64,000 bases of DNA from Ascidiimonas aurantiaca (GTDB taxonomy: Bacteria; Bacteroidota; Bacteroidia; Flavobacteriales; Flavobacteriaceae): the NCBI RefSeq assembly GCF_037646345.1, contig NZ_JBBEWR010000013.1, positions 87,240 through 151,239 on the forward strand. The letters are read 5' to 3'. How positions within the stretch are numbered: position 1 is the first letter of the stretch; each line of letters opens with the position of its first letter. Below, in pieces: positions 9,417-16,942 of this stretch. The notes below the pieces were generated by a model. The model made no database searches and had not been told where the DNA came from. It worked only from the letters and a program-made list of their open reading frames with translations. Position numbers and translations under genes: made by a program.

Positions 9417-10049
9417 TCAGGTATTATTAAAGTGATTCATGGTTCGTGAGATCCCTGACAATACAAATGATTTAATAAGTTCGCAGGAACGGTCCATACG
9501 TTCGGGTAGTTTTGAAGTTTCTTCATCAGACCAGTTTCCCAGTACATAATCTACTTGTCGCCCTTTAGAGAATTCGGCTCCTATACCAAAACGAAACCGG
9601 TTGTATTGAGTAGTTGCCAGCTTTTCCTGCAGGTCTTTAAGTCCATTATGGCCCCCGTCACTTCCTTTGGTCTTTACACGTAGGGTGCCAAAAGGCAGAT
9701 TAATATCATCAGTGATCACAAGAAGGTTCTCCAGAGGTATTTTTTCTTTATCCAGCCAGTACTTTACTGCTTTGCCACTAAGGTTCATATAGGTGGCCGG
9801 TTTGAGAAAAATGAGTTTTCGGCCCTTAATACTGTAAGAAGCCAGTGCTCCCAGTTTTTGGTTCTCAAATATAAAATCTTCCTGAGAGGCAAAGTGATCC
9901 AGTATTTTAAAGCCAATATTATGGCGTGTGTTTTCGTAGTCACTGCCTATATTACCAAGTCCCGCAATGAGAAACTTTTTCATATTATCGGTTTTTGAGT
10001 GGGCTTCAGTGCTTTTTGGTGTATTGAAAAACTTAAAAAAACGTTTCAT
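9417..10049 (-). CDS. pth: peptidyl-tRNA hydrolase
   Basis: Releases peptides from prematurely dropped peptidyl-tRNA by cleaving the ester bond, which recycles tRNA in the cytoplasm. The Pth fold is clear: GLGNIGSDYENTRHNIGF (catalytic His in RHN), FLKPATYMNLSG, the active-site Asp in VITDDINLPFG, and GSDGGHNGL. The 210 residues include a ~22-residue N-terminal extension (MKRFFKFFNTPKSTEAHSKT) ahead of MKKFLIAGLGN, where the conserved domain begins. The second Met (at 9983) may therefore be the true start. The gene is downstream of rplY and prs on the same strand but behind a strong hairpin, so read-through or a separate start would be needed. Confidence 0.95.
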   Translation of the reverse strand: MKRFFKFFNTPKSTEAHSKTDNMKKFLIAGLGNIGSDYENTRHNIGFKILDHFASQEDFIFENQKLGALASYSIKGRKLIFLKPATYMNLSGKAVKYWLDKEKIPLENLLVITDDINLPFGTLRVKTKGSDGGHNGLKDLQEKLATTQYNRFRFGIGAEFSKGRQVDYVLGNWSDEETSKLPERMDRSCELIKSFVLSGISRTMNHFNNT

Positions 10050-10073
10050 AAAAAGAGATCAAAACCTAAAAAT

Positions 10074-10100
10074 AAAACATCCCGGCATGCCGGGATGTTT
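10074..10100 (-). terminator. palindromic terminator after rplY
   Basis: A perfect 26-base palindrome at 10075-10100 (arm AAACATCCCGG, centre CATG) forms an 11-bp stem. On the minus strand it is followed by TTATTTTTAGG, giving a T-rich tail. It lies 26 bp downstream of the rplY stop and would end the prs-rplY transcript. Confidence 0.75.
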
Positions 10101-10126
10101 CTTTACTATGAAATACGCAAAAGGTA

Positions 10127-10729
10127 TTATGCTTTTGCCGATTCTTTTTCTGCTTTTGCAGCATCCTGGGCAGCTTTCATTGCAGCACGCGAGATTCTTA
10201 CCTGGCAAACTACCGTATTGTCCGGGTGCATAAGCTTGTAATTGTCATTCGTAAGTGAAGTAACATATAGCTTGTTCCCGATCTCTAACTCTGAAATATC
10301 TGCATAGATATAATCTGGCAGGTTTCCGGGAATAGCTTTTACTTTTAGCTTACGCTTGTTAAGACGTAAAACACCACCTCCCATTACTCCGGGAGATTTT
10401 CCGGTAACTTTAACAGGTACCTCCACGGTTACTTCGCGGTTTTCAAGTAACTCATAAAAATCTACATGTAGAATTTTATCAGATACCGGGTGAAACTGGA
10501 TATCCTGAAGTATGGCTTTTACTTTGGTTCCATCTTCAAGATCAATTACTACCGTATGTACATCGGGCGTATAAACCAGTTTTGAAAATGATCGTTCATC
10601 TGCTGAAAAATGTAATGGTTTGTCTCCTCCGTACACTACGCAAGGAACCTTTCCAGCATTACGTAAGGCTTTTGTCGAGGACTTGCCCACGCTTTCTCTT
10701 TGAGATCCTTTAATGGTAATTGACTTCAT
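10127..10729 (-). CDS. rplY: 50S ribosomal protein L25 / general stress protein Ctc
   Basis: Binds 5S rRNA in the large ribosomal subunit. At 200 residues this is the long CTC/TL5 form: an N-terminal L25 domain (about 1-92, with KGSQRESVGKSSTKALRNAG and PCVVYGG) and a C-terminal TL5 beta-barrel domain (about 95-185, VTVEVPVKVTGKSPGVMGGG). The last 20 residues are Ala/Lys-rich. It is 24 bp downstream of prs in the classical prs-rplY-pth order and is probably co-transcribed with prs. Confidence 0.96.
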   Translation of the reverse strand: MKSITIKGSQRESVGKSSTKALRNAGKVPCVVYGGDKPLHFSADERSFSKLVYTPDVHTVVIDLEDGTKVKAILQDIQFHPVSDKILHVDFYELLENREVTVEVPVKVTGKSPGVMGGGVLRLNKRKLKVKAIPGNLPDYIYADISELEIGNKLYVTSLTNDNYKLMHPDNTVVCQVRISRAAMKAAQDAAKAEKESAKA

Positions 10730-10753
10730 TATAAATAGAATAAAAATTAAAAT

Positions 10754-11695
10754 TTACATTAAAAATTTAGAACTTATTGAGGTATTGTGATGTACACGTT
10801 GCATCACATCGGCAAAAAGATCGGCACAGCTCAGTACTCGTATTTTTGCACTTTTTTGTCTAAGCGGTATTGAATCGGTTACAATAAGCTCTTCCAGTTT
10901 TGAATTCTCAATACGCTCATAGGCTTTACCCGAGAGTATGGCATGTGTGGTAATGGCCCGTACGCTTAAGGCTCCTTTTTCCATCATAAGGTCTGCCGCC
11001 CTGGTTAAAGTACCTGCCGTATCTACCATATCATCTACCAGCACTACATTTTTACCGGTTACATCACCAATAAGTTCCATATGGTCTATAATATTGGCTT
11101 TTTTACGGTGTTTGTAACAGATCACTACTTCACTTTCCAGATACTTTGAATAAGCATATGCCCGTTTGGACCCCCCCATATCGGGAGAAGCTACGGTAAG
11201 GTTAGACAGGTTCAGGTTTTTCAAAAATGGCAAAAATATGGTAGAGGCAAATAAATGATCTACCGGTTTTTCAAAAAAGCCCTGTATCTGGTCGGCATGC
11301 AGGTCCATTGTGATAATACGGGTGGCACCTGCCGCTTCCAGTAACTTGGCTACCAGTTTGGCCCCTATGGGTACACGGGGTTTATCCTTACGGTCCTGTC
11401 GGGCCCATCCAAAATATGGCATTACTGCGGTAATATGCCTGGCAGAAGCTCTTTTGGCAGCATCGAGCATAAGCAGCAATTCCATTAAATTATCGGTACT
11501 GGGATGCGTAGAACCTATTAAAAATACCCGGGCGCCTCTCACAGATTCTTCAAAAGAAGGTTGAAATTCACCATCACTATATCTGGAAAAGGATACTTTC
11601 CCAAGCTCGGCCCCAAAGGAATTGGCAATATTTTGTGCTAATTCCATACTTTGGGTACAGGCAAATATTTTAGGTTCAGGCGCGGCGTACGGCAT
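10754..11695 (-). CDS. prs: ribose-phosphate pyrophosphokinase
   Basis: Makes 5-phosphoribosyl 1-pyrophosphate from ribose 5-phosphate and ATP, feeding purine, pyrimidine, histidine, tryptophan and NAD synthesis. The 313-residue class I enzyme shows the flexible-loop/ATP region YFGWARQDRKDKPRVPIGAK, the metal-binding DLHADQIQGFF, and the PRPP-binding loop VVLVDDMVDTAGT. It is the first gene of the minus-strand prs-rplY group, and a promoter-like pair lies about 55 bp upstream. Confidence 0.97.
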   Translation of the reverse strand: MPYAAPEPKIFACTQSMELAQNIANSFGAELGKVSFSRYSDGEFQPSFEESVRGARVFLIGSTHPSTDNLMELLLMLDAAKRASARHITAVMPYFGWARQDRKDKPRVPIGAKLVAKLLEAAGATRIITMDLHADQIQGFFEKPVDHLFASTIFLPFLKNLNLSNLTVASPDMGGSKRAYAYSKYLESEVVICYKHRKKANIIDHMELIGDVTGKNVVLVDDMVDTAGTLTRAADLMMEKGALSVRAITTHAILSGKAYERIENSKLEELIVTDSIPLRQKSAKIRVLSCADLFADVMQRVHHNTSISSKFLM

Positions 11696-11749
11696 GCTTA
11701 AAACGGTGTTCAGTAGTTAGTTACTAGTCGTGTTTTTATAAACGAGGTG

Positions 11750-11779
11750 CAAATTTAGAAATTTATTTGGAGACGGGAA
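11750..11779 (-). promoter_or_regulatory. candidate prs promoter
   Basis: On the minus strand TAAATTTG (11757-11750) matches the -7 consensus TAnnTTTG. TTC (11779-11777) lies exactly 19 nt further upstream, where TTG is expected. This gives a leader of about 50 nt before prs. Confidence 0.4.
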
Positions 11780-11821
11780 GGAAATCGCTGCTAATTTTAA
11801 GGCTTATTGAATTTTATTTTT

Positions 11822-11829
11822 TAGATTTG
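11822..11829 (+). promoter_or_regulatory. candidate -7 element for tRNA-Leu
   Basis: TAGATTTG fits TAnnTTTG and ends 11 bases before the tRNA. No good TTG lies at the usual distance, so support is limited to the -7 box and its position. Confidence 0.35.
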
Positions 11830-11840
11830 CCCTCGCAAAT

Positions 11841-11922
11841 GCTCGAGTGGCGGAACTGGTAGACGCGCTGGATTCAAAATCCAGTTTCTTCGGAAGTGTG
11901 GGTTCGATTCCCACCTCGAGTA
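11841..11922 (+). tRNA. tRNA-Leu (anticodon CAA)
   Basis: An 82-nt class II tRNA. The acceptor stem is GCTCGAG with CTCGAGT (the first pair is G:U). The D arm is GCGGAACTGGTAGACGC. The anticodon stem is CTGGA/TCCAG around loop TTCAAAA, giving anticodon CAA for the UUG codon. A variable arm (TTTCTTCGGAAG) follows, then the T arm GTGGG-TTCGATT-CCCAC. The terminal CCA is not encoded. The restriction-modification island starts right after it. Confidence 0.95.
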
Positions 11923-11931
11923 CAGATGGAT

Positions 11932-11965
11932 AAAAAAAGCTCAGATAAAGATCTGGGCTTTTTTT
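11932..11965 (+). terminator. terminator after tRNA-Leu
   Basis: The stem GCTCAGA (11939-11945) with TCTGGGC (11952-11958) is preceded by seven A and followed by seven T, 17 bases beyond the tRNA. The flanking A and T runs extend the stem, so it could work in both directions. Confidence 0.85.
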
Positions 11966-12092
11966 ATGGGCAATATTCTTCTTATTGATATATTGTGAGT
12001 TAAGTACGTTTAGCGGGAATGAGCTATGAGAAATGAATTTATAGCTCGATATAGCAGCTTTTAATAACGCTTTTAAGAATAAGACCTAGTTT

Positions 12093-12164
12093 TGTACATC
12101 AATAACAATAAAAAATATTTGTTATTTCAAGATATTATTTTATATTTGTACACTGATAACAACA
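12093..12164 (+). promoter_or_regulatory. putative operator: repeated ATAACAA half-sites
   Basis: TTTGTACA-N3-ATAACAA occurs twice (12093-12110 and 12147-12164), 54 bp apart. In addition ATAACAA (12104-12110) and TTGTTAT (12121-12127) form an inverted repeat with a 10-bp gap. The sites sit over the -33 box and across the expected start of transcription of the restriction-modification operon, as expected for repressor binding. No regulator gene is recognised within the operon. Confidence 0.45.
12121..12150 (+). promoter_or_regulatory. promoter of the restriction-modification operon
   Basis: TTG (12121-12123) and TATATTTG (12143-12150) have a 19-nt spacer, a perfect match to the Bacteroidota consensus. 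It lies 20 bp before the first gene, so the untranslated leader would be very short. Confidence 0.7.
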
Positions 12165-12170
12165 AAATAA

Positions 12171-12725
12171 ATGAAATTATCTCAATTAACAAATATTGCT
12201 TCTGGGTTAAATCAGAAAAGGCATCCTCAGGGAACCGTCTATTATTTGCAGGCGCGAGATTTTGTTGAAAACGATAAGCTAGACAAGCATTTAAAACCTT
12301 CTATTGTTGAGTATCCAAAACTAGAATCACACTACCTATTAAAGGGTGATGTTCTTGTTTTAGCTAAAGGACATCATGGATTTAATGCATTTGTATATAA
12401 TAAGGAGAAAGCGCCAGCTGTAGCATCCTCAATTTTCTTAGTATTAAAAGAAATTGATGATAAGGTGTTGCCGGAATACCTGATGTGGTATATCAACTTG
12501 GAGTCAACCCAGCAACAGCTTATAAATTCTGGTAGAGGTAGCGCATTGCCGTCAATAAATAAGAAAATCTTGGCTGACTTGGAGGTTCCTGTTCCCGAAT
12601 TACAAATTCAAAAAGATGTGGTCGCTTTAAGTGAACTTAAAGCCGAAGAATCAAAACTGGTAAAGCAATTGGACTTCCTTAAATCAAAAGCCTTACAAAT
12701 CAATTTGAAAGAATGCATTCAATAA
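12171..12725 (+). CDS. half-size HsdS-like specificity protein
   Basis: A 184-residue protein with one target-recognition-type domain and one helical spacer, about half of a normal HsdS. The ending is typical of an HsdS half (SALPSINKKILADLEVPVPELQIQKDVV, then a coiled coil to the end). The middle (YLLKGDVLVLAKG) matches the usual entry strands. It is the first gene of the operon, only 6 bp before hsdM. It could dimerise or pair with HsdM to methylate an alternative or palindromic site, or modulate the full-size HsdS encoded downstream. That role is inference; the similarity to HsdS is what the sequence shows. Confidence 0.7.
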   Translation: MKLSQLTNIASGLNQKRHPQGTVYYLQARDFVENDKLDKHLKPSIVEYPKLESHYLLKGDVLVLAKGHHGFNAFVYNKEKAPAVASSIFLVLKEIDDKVLPEYLMWYINLESTQQQLINSGRGSALPSINKKILADLEVPVPELQIQKDVVALSELKAEESKLVKQLDFLKSKALQINLKECIQ

Positions 12726-12731
12726 TTAACT

Positions 12732-14261
12732 ATGAGCAATAAAGTAAAAACAAAAGATATCAACGCAGTAGTCTGGAATGCTTGCGACACCTTTAGAGGT
12801 GTAATAGACCCAAGCCAATACAAAGATTACATTTTGGTAATGCTATTCCTCAAATACGTATCTGATGTGTATTCAGAAAAGCACAAAGAGTATTTGGAAA
12901 AGTACAATGGCGATACAGAACGAGCTGATAGGGCAATGCAACTTGAACGTTTTGTGGTGCCCTCAAATAGTCATTTTAATTTTCTCTACGATAGTCGCAA
13001 CGAAGACAATATTGGAGAGTTGATTGATATTGGCTTGGCAGATTTAGAGGAAGCCAACAGAGAGAAATTGACCAGTGCCGATGGTGCGGGAATCTTCAGG
13101 AACATAAGTTTCAATAGCAGTAATCTCGGGGATAAAAAGCAGAAAAACACACGCCTTAAAAATTTGCTCCAGGACTTTGTAAAGCTGGATCTGACACCTT
13201 CCCATCTTGAGGAAAAAGACATTATTGGGGATGCCTATGAATATCTTATTGCAAACTTTGCCAGTGATGCCGGTAAGAAGGCGGGTGAATTTTATACGCC
13301 GGCCGGAGTATCTACTCTTCTGGCCAAATTAACCAAATCAAAATCAGGAGCACGCATTTATGACCCAACCTGTGGTTCTGCCTCATTATTGATCAAAGCA
13401 GCAAGAGAAGTTGAAGACAACAACTTTTCATTGTACGGGCAGGAAGCCAATGGCAGTACCTGGGCGTTGGCGGTAATGAACATGTTTTTACATGGTTTTG
13501 ACAGTGCTTCTATCCGTTGGGGAGACACTTTGCGAAATCCAAAACATATTGAAGGGGATACTTTAATGAAATTCGATACGGTTGTAGCCAATCCTCCTTT
13601 CTCGCTGGATAAGTGGGGGCAGGAAGAGTTAGAAGATGATAAGTTCAGTCGTTTTTCCAGGGGCCTCCCTCCCAAAAGCAAAGGCGATTGGGCATTTATC
13701 TCCCATATGATTGAAAGCGCCTATGAAGTAACGGGCATAGTAGGTGTGGTAGTACCGCATGGGGTATTATTCCGAGGAAGTTCGGAAGGACGTATCCGAA
13801 AAAAAGTGATAGAAGATAATTTATTGGATGCCGTCATTGGGCTTCCTGCCAATCTCTTCTTTGGCACAGGGATACCGGCAGCCATTCTCATTTTCAACAA
13901 AGGAAAACAGGAGCGAAAAGAAACCTTGTTTATTGATGCAAGCGCACATTTTGCCAGTGGTAAGAACCAGAATGAACTGTTGCCGGAACATATTAATCGC
14001 ATTGTTTTGACCTATGAAGATTTTAAAACAAATAAATTAAAGCCAGGGGTTATTGAAGATAAATACAGCTACGTAGCTACTTATGAGGAGTTAGAGGAAA
14101 ATGAATTCAACCTCAATATCCCAAGATATGTAGATACCTTTGAAGAAGAAGACGAAGTTGATGTCGCAGCGGTACAACAGGAAATAGATACCTTAGAAGA
14201 AGAGTTGGCCAGGGTACAAGAGGAAATGAAGCAATATTTAAAAAAACTGGATCTGGCTTAA
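12732..14261 (+). CDS. hsdM: type I restriction-modification N6-adenine methyltransferase subunit
   Basis: A 509-residue methylation subunit that uses S-adenosylmethionine to methylate adenine at the site chosen by HsdS. It has the N-terminal helical domain (AVVWNACDTFRGVIDPSQYKDYIL). The SAM-binding motif I is DPTCGSASLL (from D211). The catalytic motif IV is NPPF (N287-F290). A C-terminal acidic coiled coil (about 465-509) is likely the contact with HsdS. The sequence EFYTPAGVSTLLAKL before motif I is typical of HsdM. All key residues are present. It is the second gene of the operon and is followed by fic after 17 bp. Confidence 0.95.
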   Translation: MSNKVKTKDINAVVWNACDTFRGVIDPSQYKDYILVMLFLKYVSDVYSEKHKEYLEKYNGDTERADRAMQLERFVVPSNSHFNFLYDSRNEDNIGELIDIGLADLEEANREKLTSADGAGIFRNISFNSSNLGDKKQKNTRLKNLLQDFVKLDLTPSHLEEKDIIGDAYEYLIANFASDAGKKAGEFYTPAGVSTLLAKLTKSKSGARIYDPTCGSASLLIKAAREVEDNNFSLYGQEANGSTWALAVMNMFLHGFDSASIRWGDTLRNPKHIEGDTLMKFDTVVANPPFSLDKWGQEELEDDKFSRFSRGLPPKSKGDWAFISHMIESAYEVTGIVGVVVPHGVLFRGSSEGRIRKKVIEDNLLDAVIGLPANLFFGTGIPAAILIFNKGKQERKETLFIDASAHFASGKNQNELLPEHINRIVLTYEDFKTNKLKPGVIEDKYSYVATYEELEENEFNLNIPRYVDTFEEEDEVDVAAVQQEIDTLEEELARVQEEMKQYLKKLDLA

Positions 14262-14278
14262 TCGCAACAAACAACCTT

Positions 14279-15640
14279 ATGGAACTACCAAAAATTATCA
14301 TTGAACTGGATAAGGAGAAAGAAAAGCTGGATACACTCAGGCCGTTAACTCAAATACAACGGGAACGACTTGAACAAAAACTGCGGCTGGACTGGAATTA
14401 TCACAGCAACAGTATTGAAGGCAATACATTGACTGCGCATGAAACCAAAGCTTTTATTCTCCACGGTATTACAGCTAAAGGCAAACCTTTTCGAGACTAT
14501 ATAGAAATGCGCGGACATAATGAGGCCCTAAAAAAACTTTTAGGTCTGGTTGACAAAGATGTTCTGATTACCGAAAAGTTAATCAAAGAACTCCATGAGA
14601 TCATTCTTGTAGAACCTTATCAGGACGAAAAAACAGAGATCAATCCCGGTGTATATAAAACCAAACCCAATTATTTATATACCATTAACAATGAACGTAT
14701 TGATTTTTTACCTCCGGAAGAAGTACCAGAAGCCTTAAATACTCTTATCAACTGGCTTAACAATCAACTCGTAAAACCCAAACGGAAAAAGAAAAAATAC
14801 AACCTACACCCCGTTTTGGTTGCAGCCGCCTTTCAGGTACGTTTTATTAAAATACATCCTTTTGGTGATGGCAATGGCAGGTTATCGCGAATTTTAGGTA
14901 ATCTTATCCTGATGCAATGTGGTTACACGCCAGCCATTATTAGGTTGGAAAATCGCGAAGAATACTATCGAATGTTGAATTTAAGCTCGCTGGAAGATCC
15001 ATTACCCCTAGCCGAGATGATTGCAGCAGAGTCTTTAAAAACTACTCAACAGGCTATTAAAGCCGCCAGGAACGAGCCTGTTAACGAGCCTGAAGATCTG
15101 GACAAAGAACTACAGTTATTAGAACAAAAGATAAACAATCCTGATTTTACGGCCAGCGTGCCAAAAAGGTCAATAGCCCTTATTAATAAAGTTTTGTTAG
15201 ACGCGTTTCTACCAATGATGTTTGAATACGACCGTCAATGGGCCAGGTTACGTGATAAATTTGCTCAAACAGTTGCTGAAATCAGAATAGCAGATAAGCC
15301 CCCTCAAAAATATGAGTGGTTACCAGACCAAAAAGAGGAATACTGGAAGGGACATGATCTGGATAAGATAAAATACTTTGATTTCCTGATTCTTTTAAAA
15401 GATTTCAAGCCTCTGCTGCCTGAACAAAAAGATTTCAGCATGGGTTTTGCCTTATATTTTTACGATTACAAATTTGAAATTGAACATCATTATGGCGATC
15501 CTGAAAGATCAACTTTTGTATATGGGCAGGAAATGGATAGAACGGCATTGCAAAATGTCGTGAAAACCAGTGTGCATCAATTAATAAAAAACCTATCCCT
15601 GTTGGTGGACAAAAAAAACAATGGTATTCAAAATGAGTAA
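14279..15640 (+). CDS. Fic-domain protein inside the type I R-M operon
   Basis: A 453-residue Fic protein. Fic enzymes transfer AMP (or another phosphate-bearing group) from a nucleotide onto target proteins. The active-site motif HPFGDGNGRLSR is complete (residues 193-204, catalytic H193). An N-terminal inhibitory motif of the form (S/T)xxxE(G/N) is visible in SNSIEGN (S43, E47, G48); in class II Fic proteins this glutamate blocks ATP. The C-terminal ~180 residues are unassigned. The gene sits between hsdM and hsdS, and its stop overlaps the hsdS start, so it is translated together with the R-M subunits. The target is unknown; regulation of the R-M enzyme or a toxin-like back-up are both possible. 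Confidence 0.9.
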   Translation: MELPKIIIELDKEKEKLDTLRPLTQIQRERLEQKLRLDWNYHSNSIEGNTLTAHETKAFILHGITAKGKPFRDYIEMRGHNEALKKLLGLVDKDVLITEKLIKELHEIILVEPYQDEKTEINPGVYKTKPNYLYTINNERIDFLPPEEVPEALNTLINWLNNQLVKPKRKKKKYNLHPVLVAAAFQVRFIKIHPFGDGNGRLSRILGNLILMQCGYTPAIIRLENREEYYRMLNLSSLEDPLPLAEMIAAESLKTTQQAIKAARNEPVNEPEDLDKELQLLEQKINNPDFTASVPKRSIALINKVLLDAFLPMMFEYDRQWARLRDKFAQTVAEIRIADKPPQKYEWLPDQKEEYWKGHDLDKIKYFDFLILLKDFKPLLPEQKDFSMGFALYFYDYKFEIEHHYGDPERSTFVYGQEMDRTALQNVVKTSVHQLIKNLSLLVDKKNNGIQNE

Positions 15641-16931
15641 AGTGCTAAAACCTATACCGGATACAGAAAAAAGACCTGGCTACAAACATACCAAGTTAGG
15701 TTGGATTCCTGAGGATTGGGAAATTTTTCGCTTTGATGAAGTTTTCCAATTCATCCCTACTTATTCTTATTCTAGGAATCAACTAATTAAGTGTCAACCT
15801 AATGATAACGATATTTTTAACATCCACTATGGTGATATACACACTTCTTTTCACAATGAGCAACTAGACTTTGATAAAGATATAGAGGTGGCAAGCTTAT
15901 TAAACCCTGTCATTGACATTAAGAAACTAAAATTATTAAAAGAAGGCGACTTGGTGATAGCGGATGCTTCGGAGGATTATGAGGGGATTTGTGATGCTAT
16001 TGAACTGAAGAATGTTAGGAACAGAAAAATCATTGGTGGACTTCATACGTTTGCGGTTCGAGATAAAAATGGACTAACAGCAAATGGATATCGCGGGTTC
16101 ATATTCAAAAATGAAATAGTAAAACACAACCTTAAGAGGGTTGCAACCGGAATATCTGTTCTTGGCGTATCAAAATCTAATATTTCTAAAATATTGATTC
16201 CTCTTCCATCTCCCTCGGAACAAGTAGTGATATCTAAGGTACTTTTAAAATGGGACAGTGCCATTACCAAACTCAATGAACTTATTAAAGCCAAACAAAA
16301 GAGTAAAAAAGGCTTGATGCACCTATTGCTTACAGGAAAAAAACGCTTACCTGGTTTTGATGGGGAGTGGCAAGAACAAAAACTATCGGTTTTTTTTACT
16401 GAAAGAAAAGAAACAAATAGGGATGATTTAGAACTTCTTTCAATTGGTGAAGCCGGGGTATACCCACAATCGCTATCTAACAAAAAAGACACCTCGAATA
16501 ACGATAAATCCAAATATAAAAGAATATGCCCCGGCGATATTGGTTACAATACTATGAGGATGTGGCAAGGTAGAAGTGCATTAAGTCATTTGGAAGGTAT
16601 TGTAAGTCCCGCTTACACAATTGTAAAGCCAAAGGAAGAAGCTGACTCTGTATTCTTTTCCTATTTCTTCAAAGTGCCTTCTGTAGTACATAAGTTCTAT
16701 AGAAACTCCCAAGGTTTAGTAAGTGATACCTTGAATTGTAAATTCAAAGATTTCGCAATGGTAAAAGTATTGTTGCCCAAGAATAAGGATGAGCAAACTG
16801 CTATTGCTCAAATATTAAGTGCAGCAGATAAAGAAATCTATTTGCTGAAAGAACAACTAGAACAATTGGAACAACAGAAAAGAGGTATGATGCAACAGTT
16901 GTTGATGGGTAAGGAACGCTTACCTCTGTAA
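15621..16931 (+). CDS. hsdS: type I restriction-modification specificity subunit
   Basis: A 436-residue DNA-recognition subunit that sets the target sequence for HsdM and HsdR. There are two target recognition domains (about 15-195 and 245-405). They are separated by the central conserved helical region (PSEQVVISKVLLKWDSAITK...KGLMHLLLTGKKRLPGF), and a matching distal repeat closes the protein (DEQTAIAQILSAADKEIYLL...QLLMGKERL). The entry KLGWIPEDWEIFRFDEVF is characteristic. The reading frame overlaps fic by 20 bp from the ATG at 15621. A second ATG at 15633 would overlap by 8 bp (ATGAGTAA) and is equally possible. Confidence 0.93.
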   Translation: MVFKMSKVLKPIPDTEKRPGYKHTKLGWIPEDWEIFRFDEVFQFIPTYSYSRNQLIKCQPNDNDIFNIHYGDIHTSFHNEQLDFDKDIEVASLLNPVIDIKKLKLLKEGDLVIADASEDYEGICDAIELKNVRNRKIIGGLHTFAVRDKNGLTANGYRGFIFKNEIVKHNLKRVATGISVLGVSKSNISKILIPLPSPSEQVVISKVLLKWDSAITKLNELIKAKQKSKKGLMHLLLTGKKRLPGFDGEWQEQKLSVFFTERKETNRDDLELLSIGEAGVYPQSLSNKKDTSNNDKSKYKRICPGDIGYNTMRMWQGRSALSHLEGIVSPAYTIVKPKEEADSVFFSYFFKVPSVVHKFYRNSQGLVSDTLNCKFKDFAMVKVLLPKNKDEQTAIAQILSAADKEIYLLKEQLEQLEQQKRGMMQQLLMGKERLPL

Positions 16932-16942
16932 ACATTATAACT

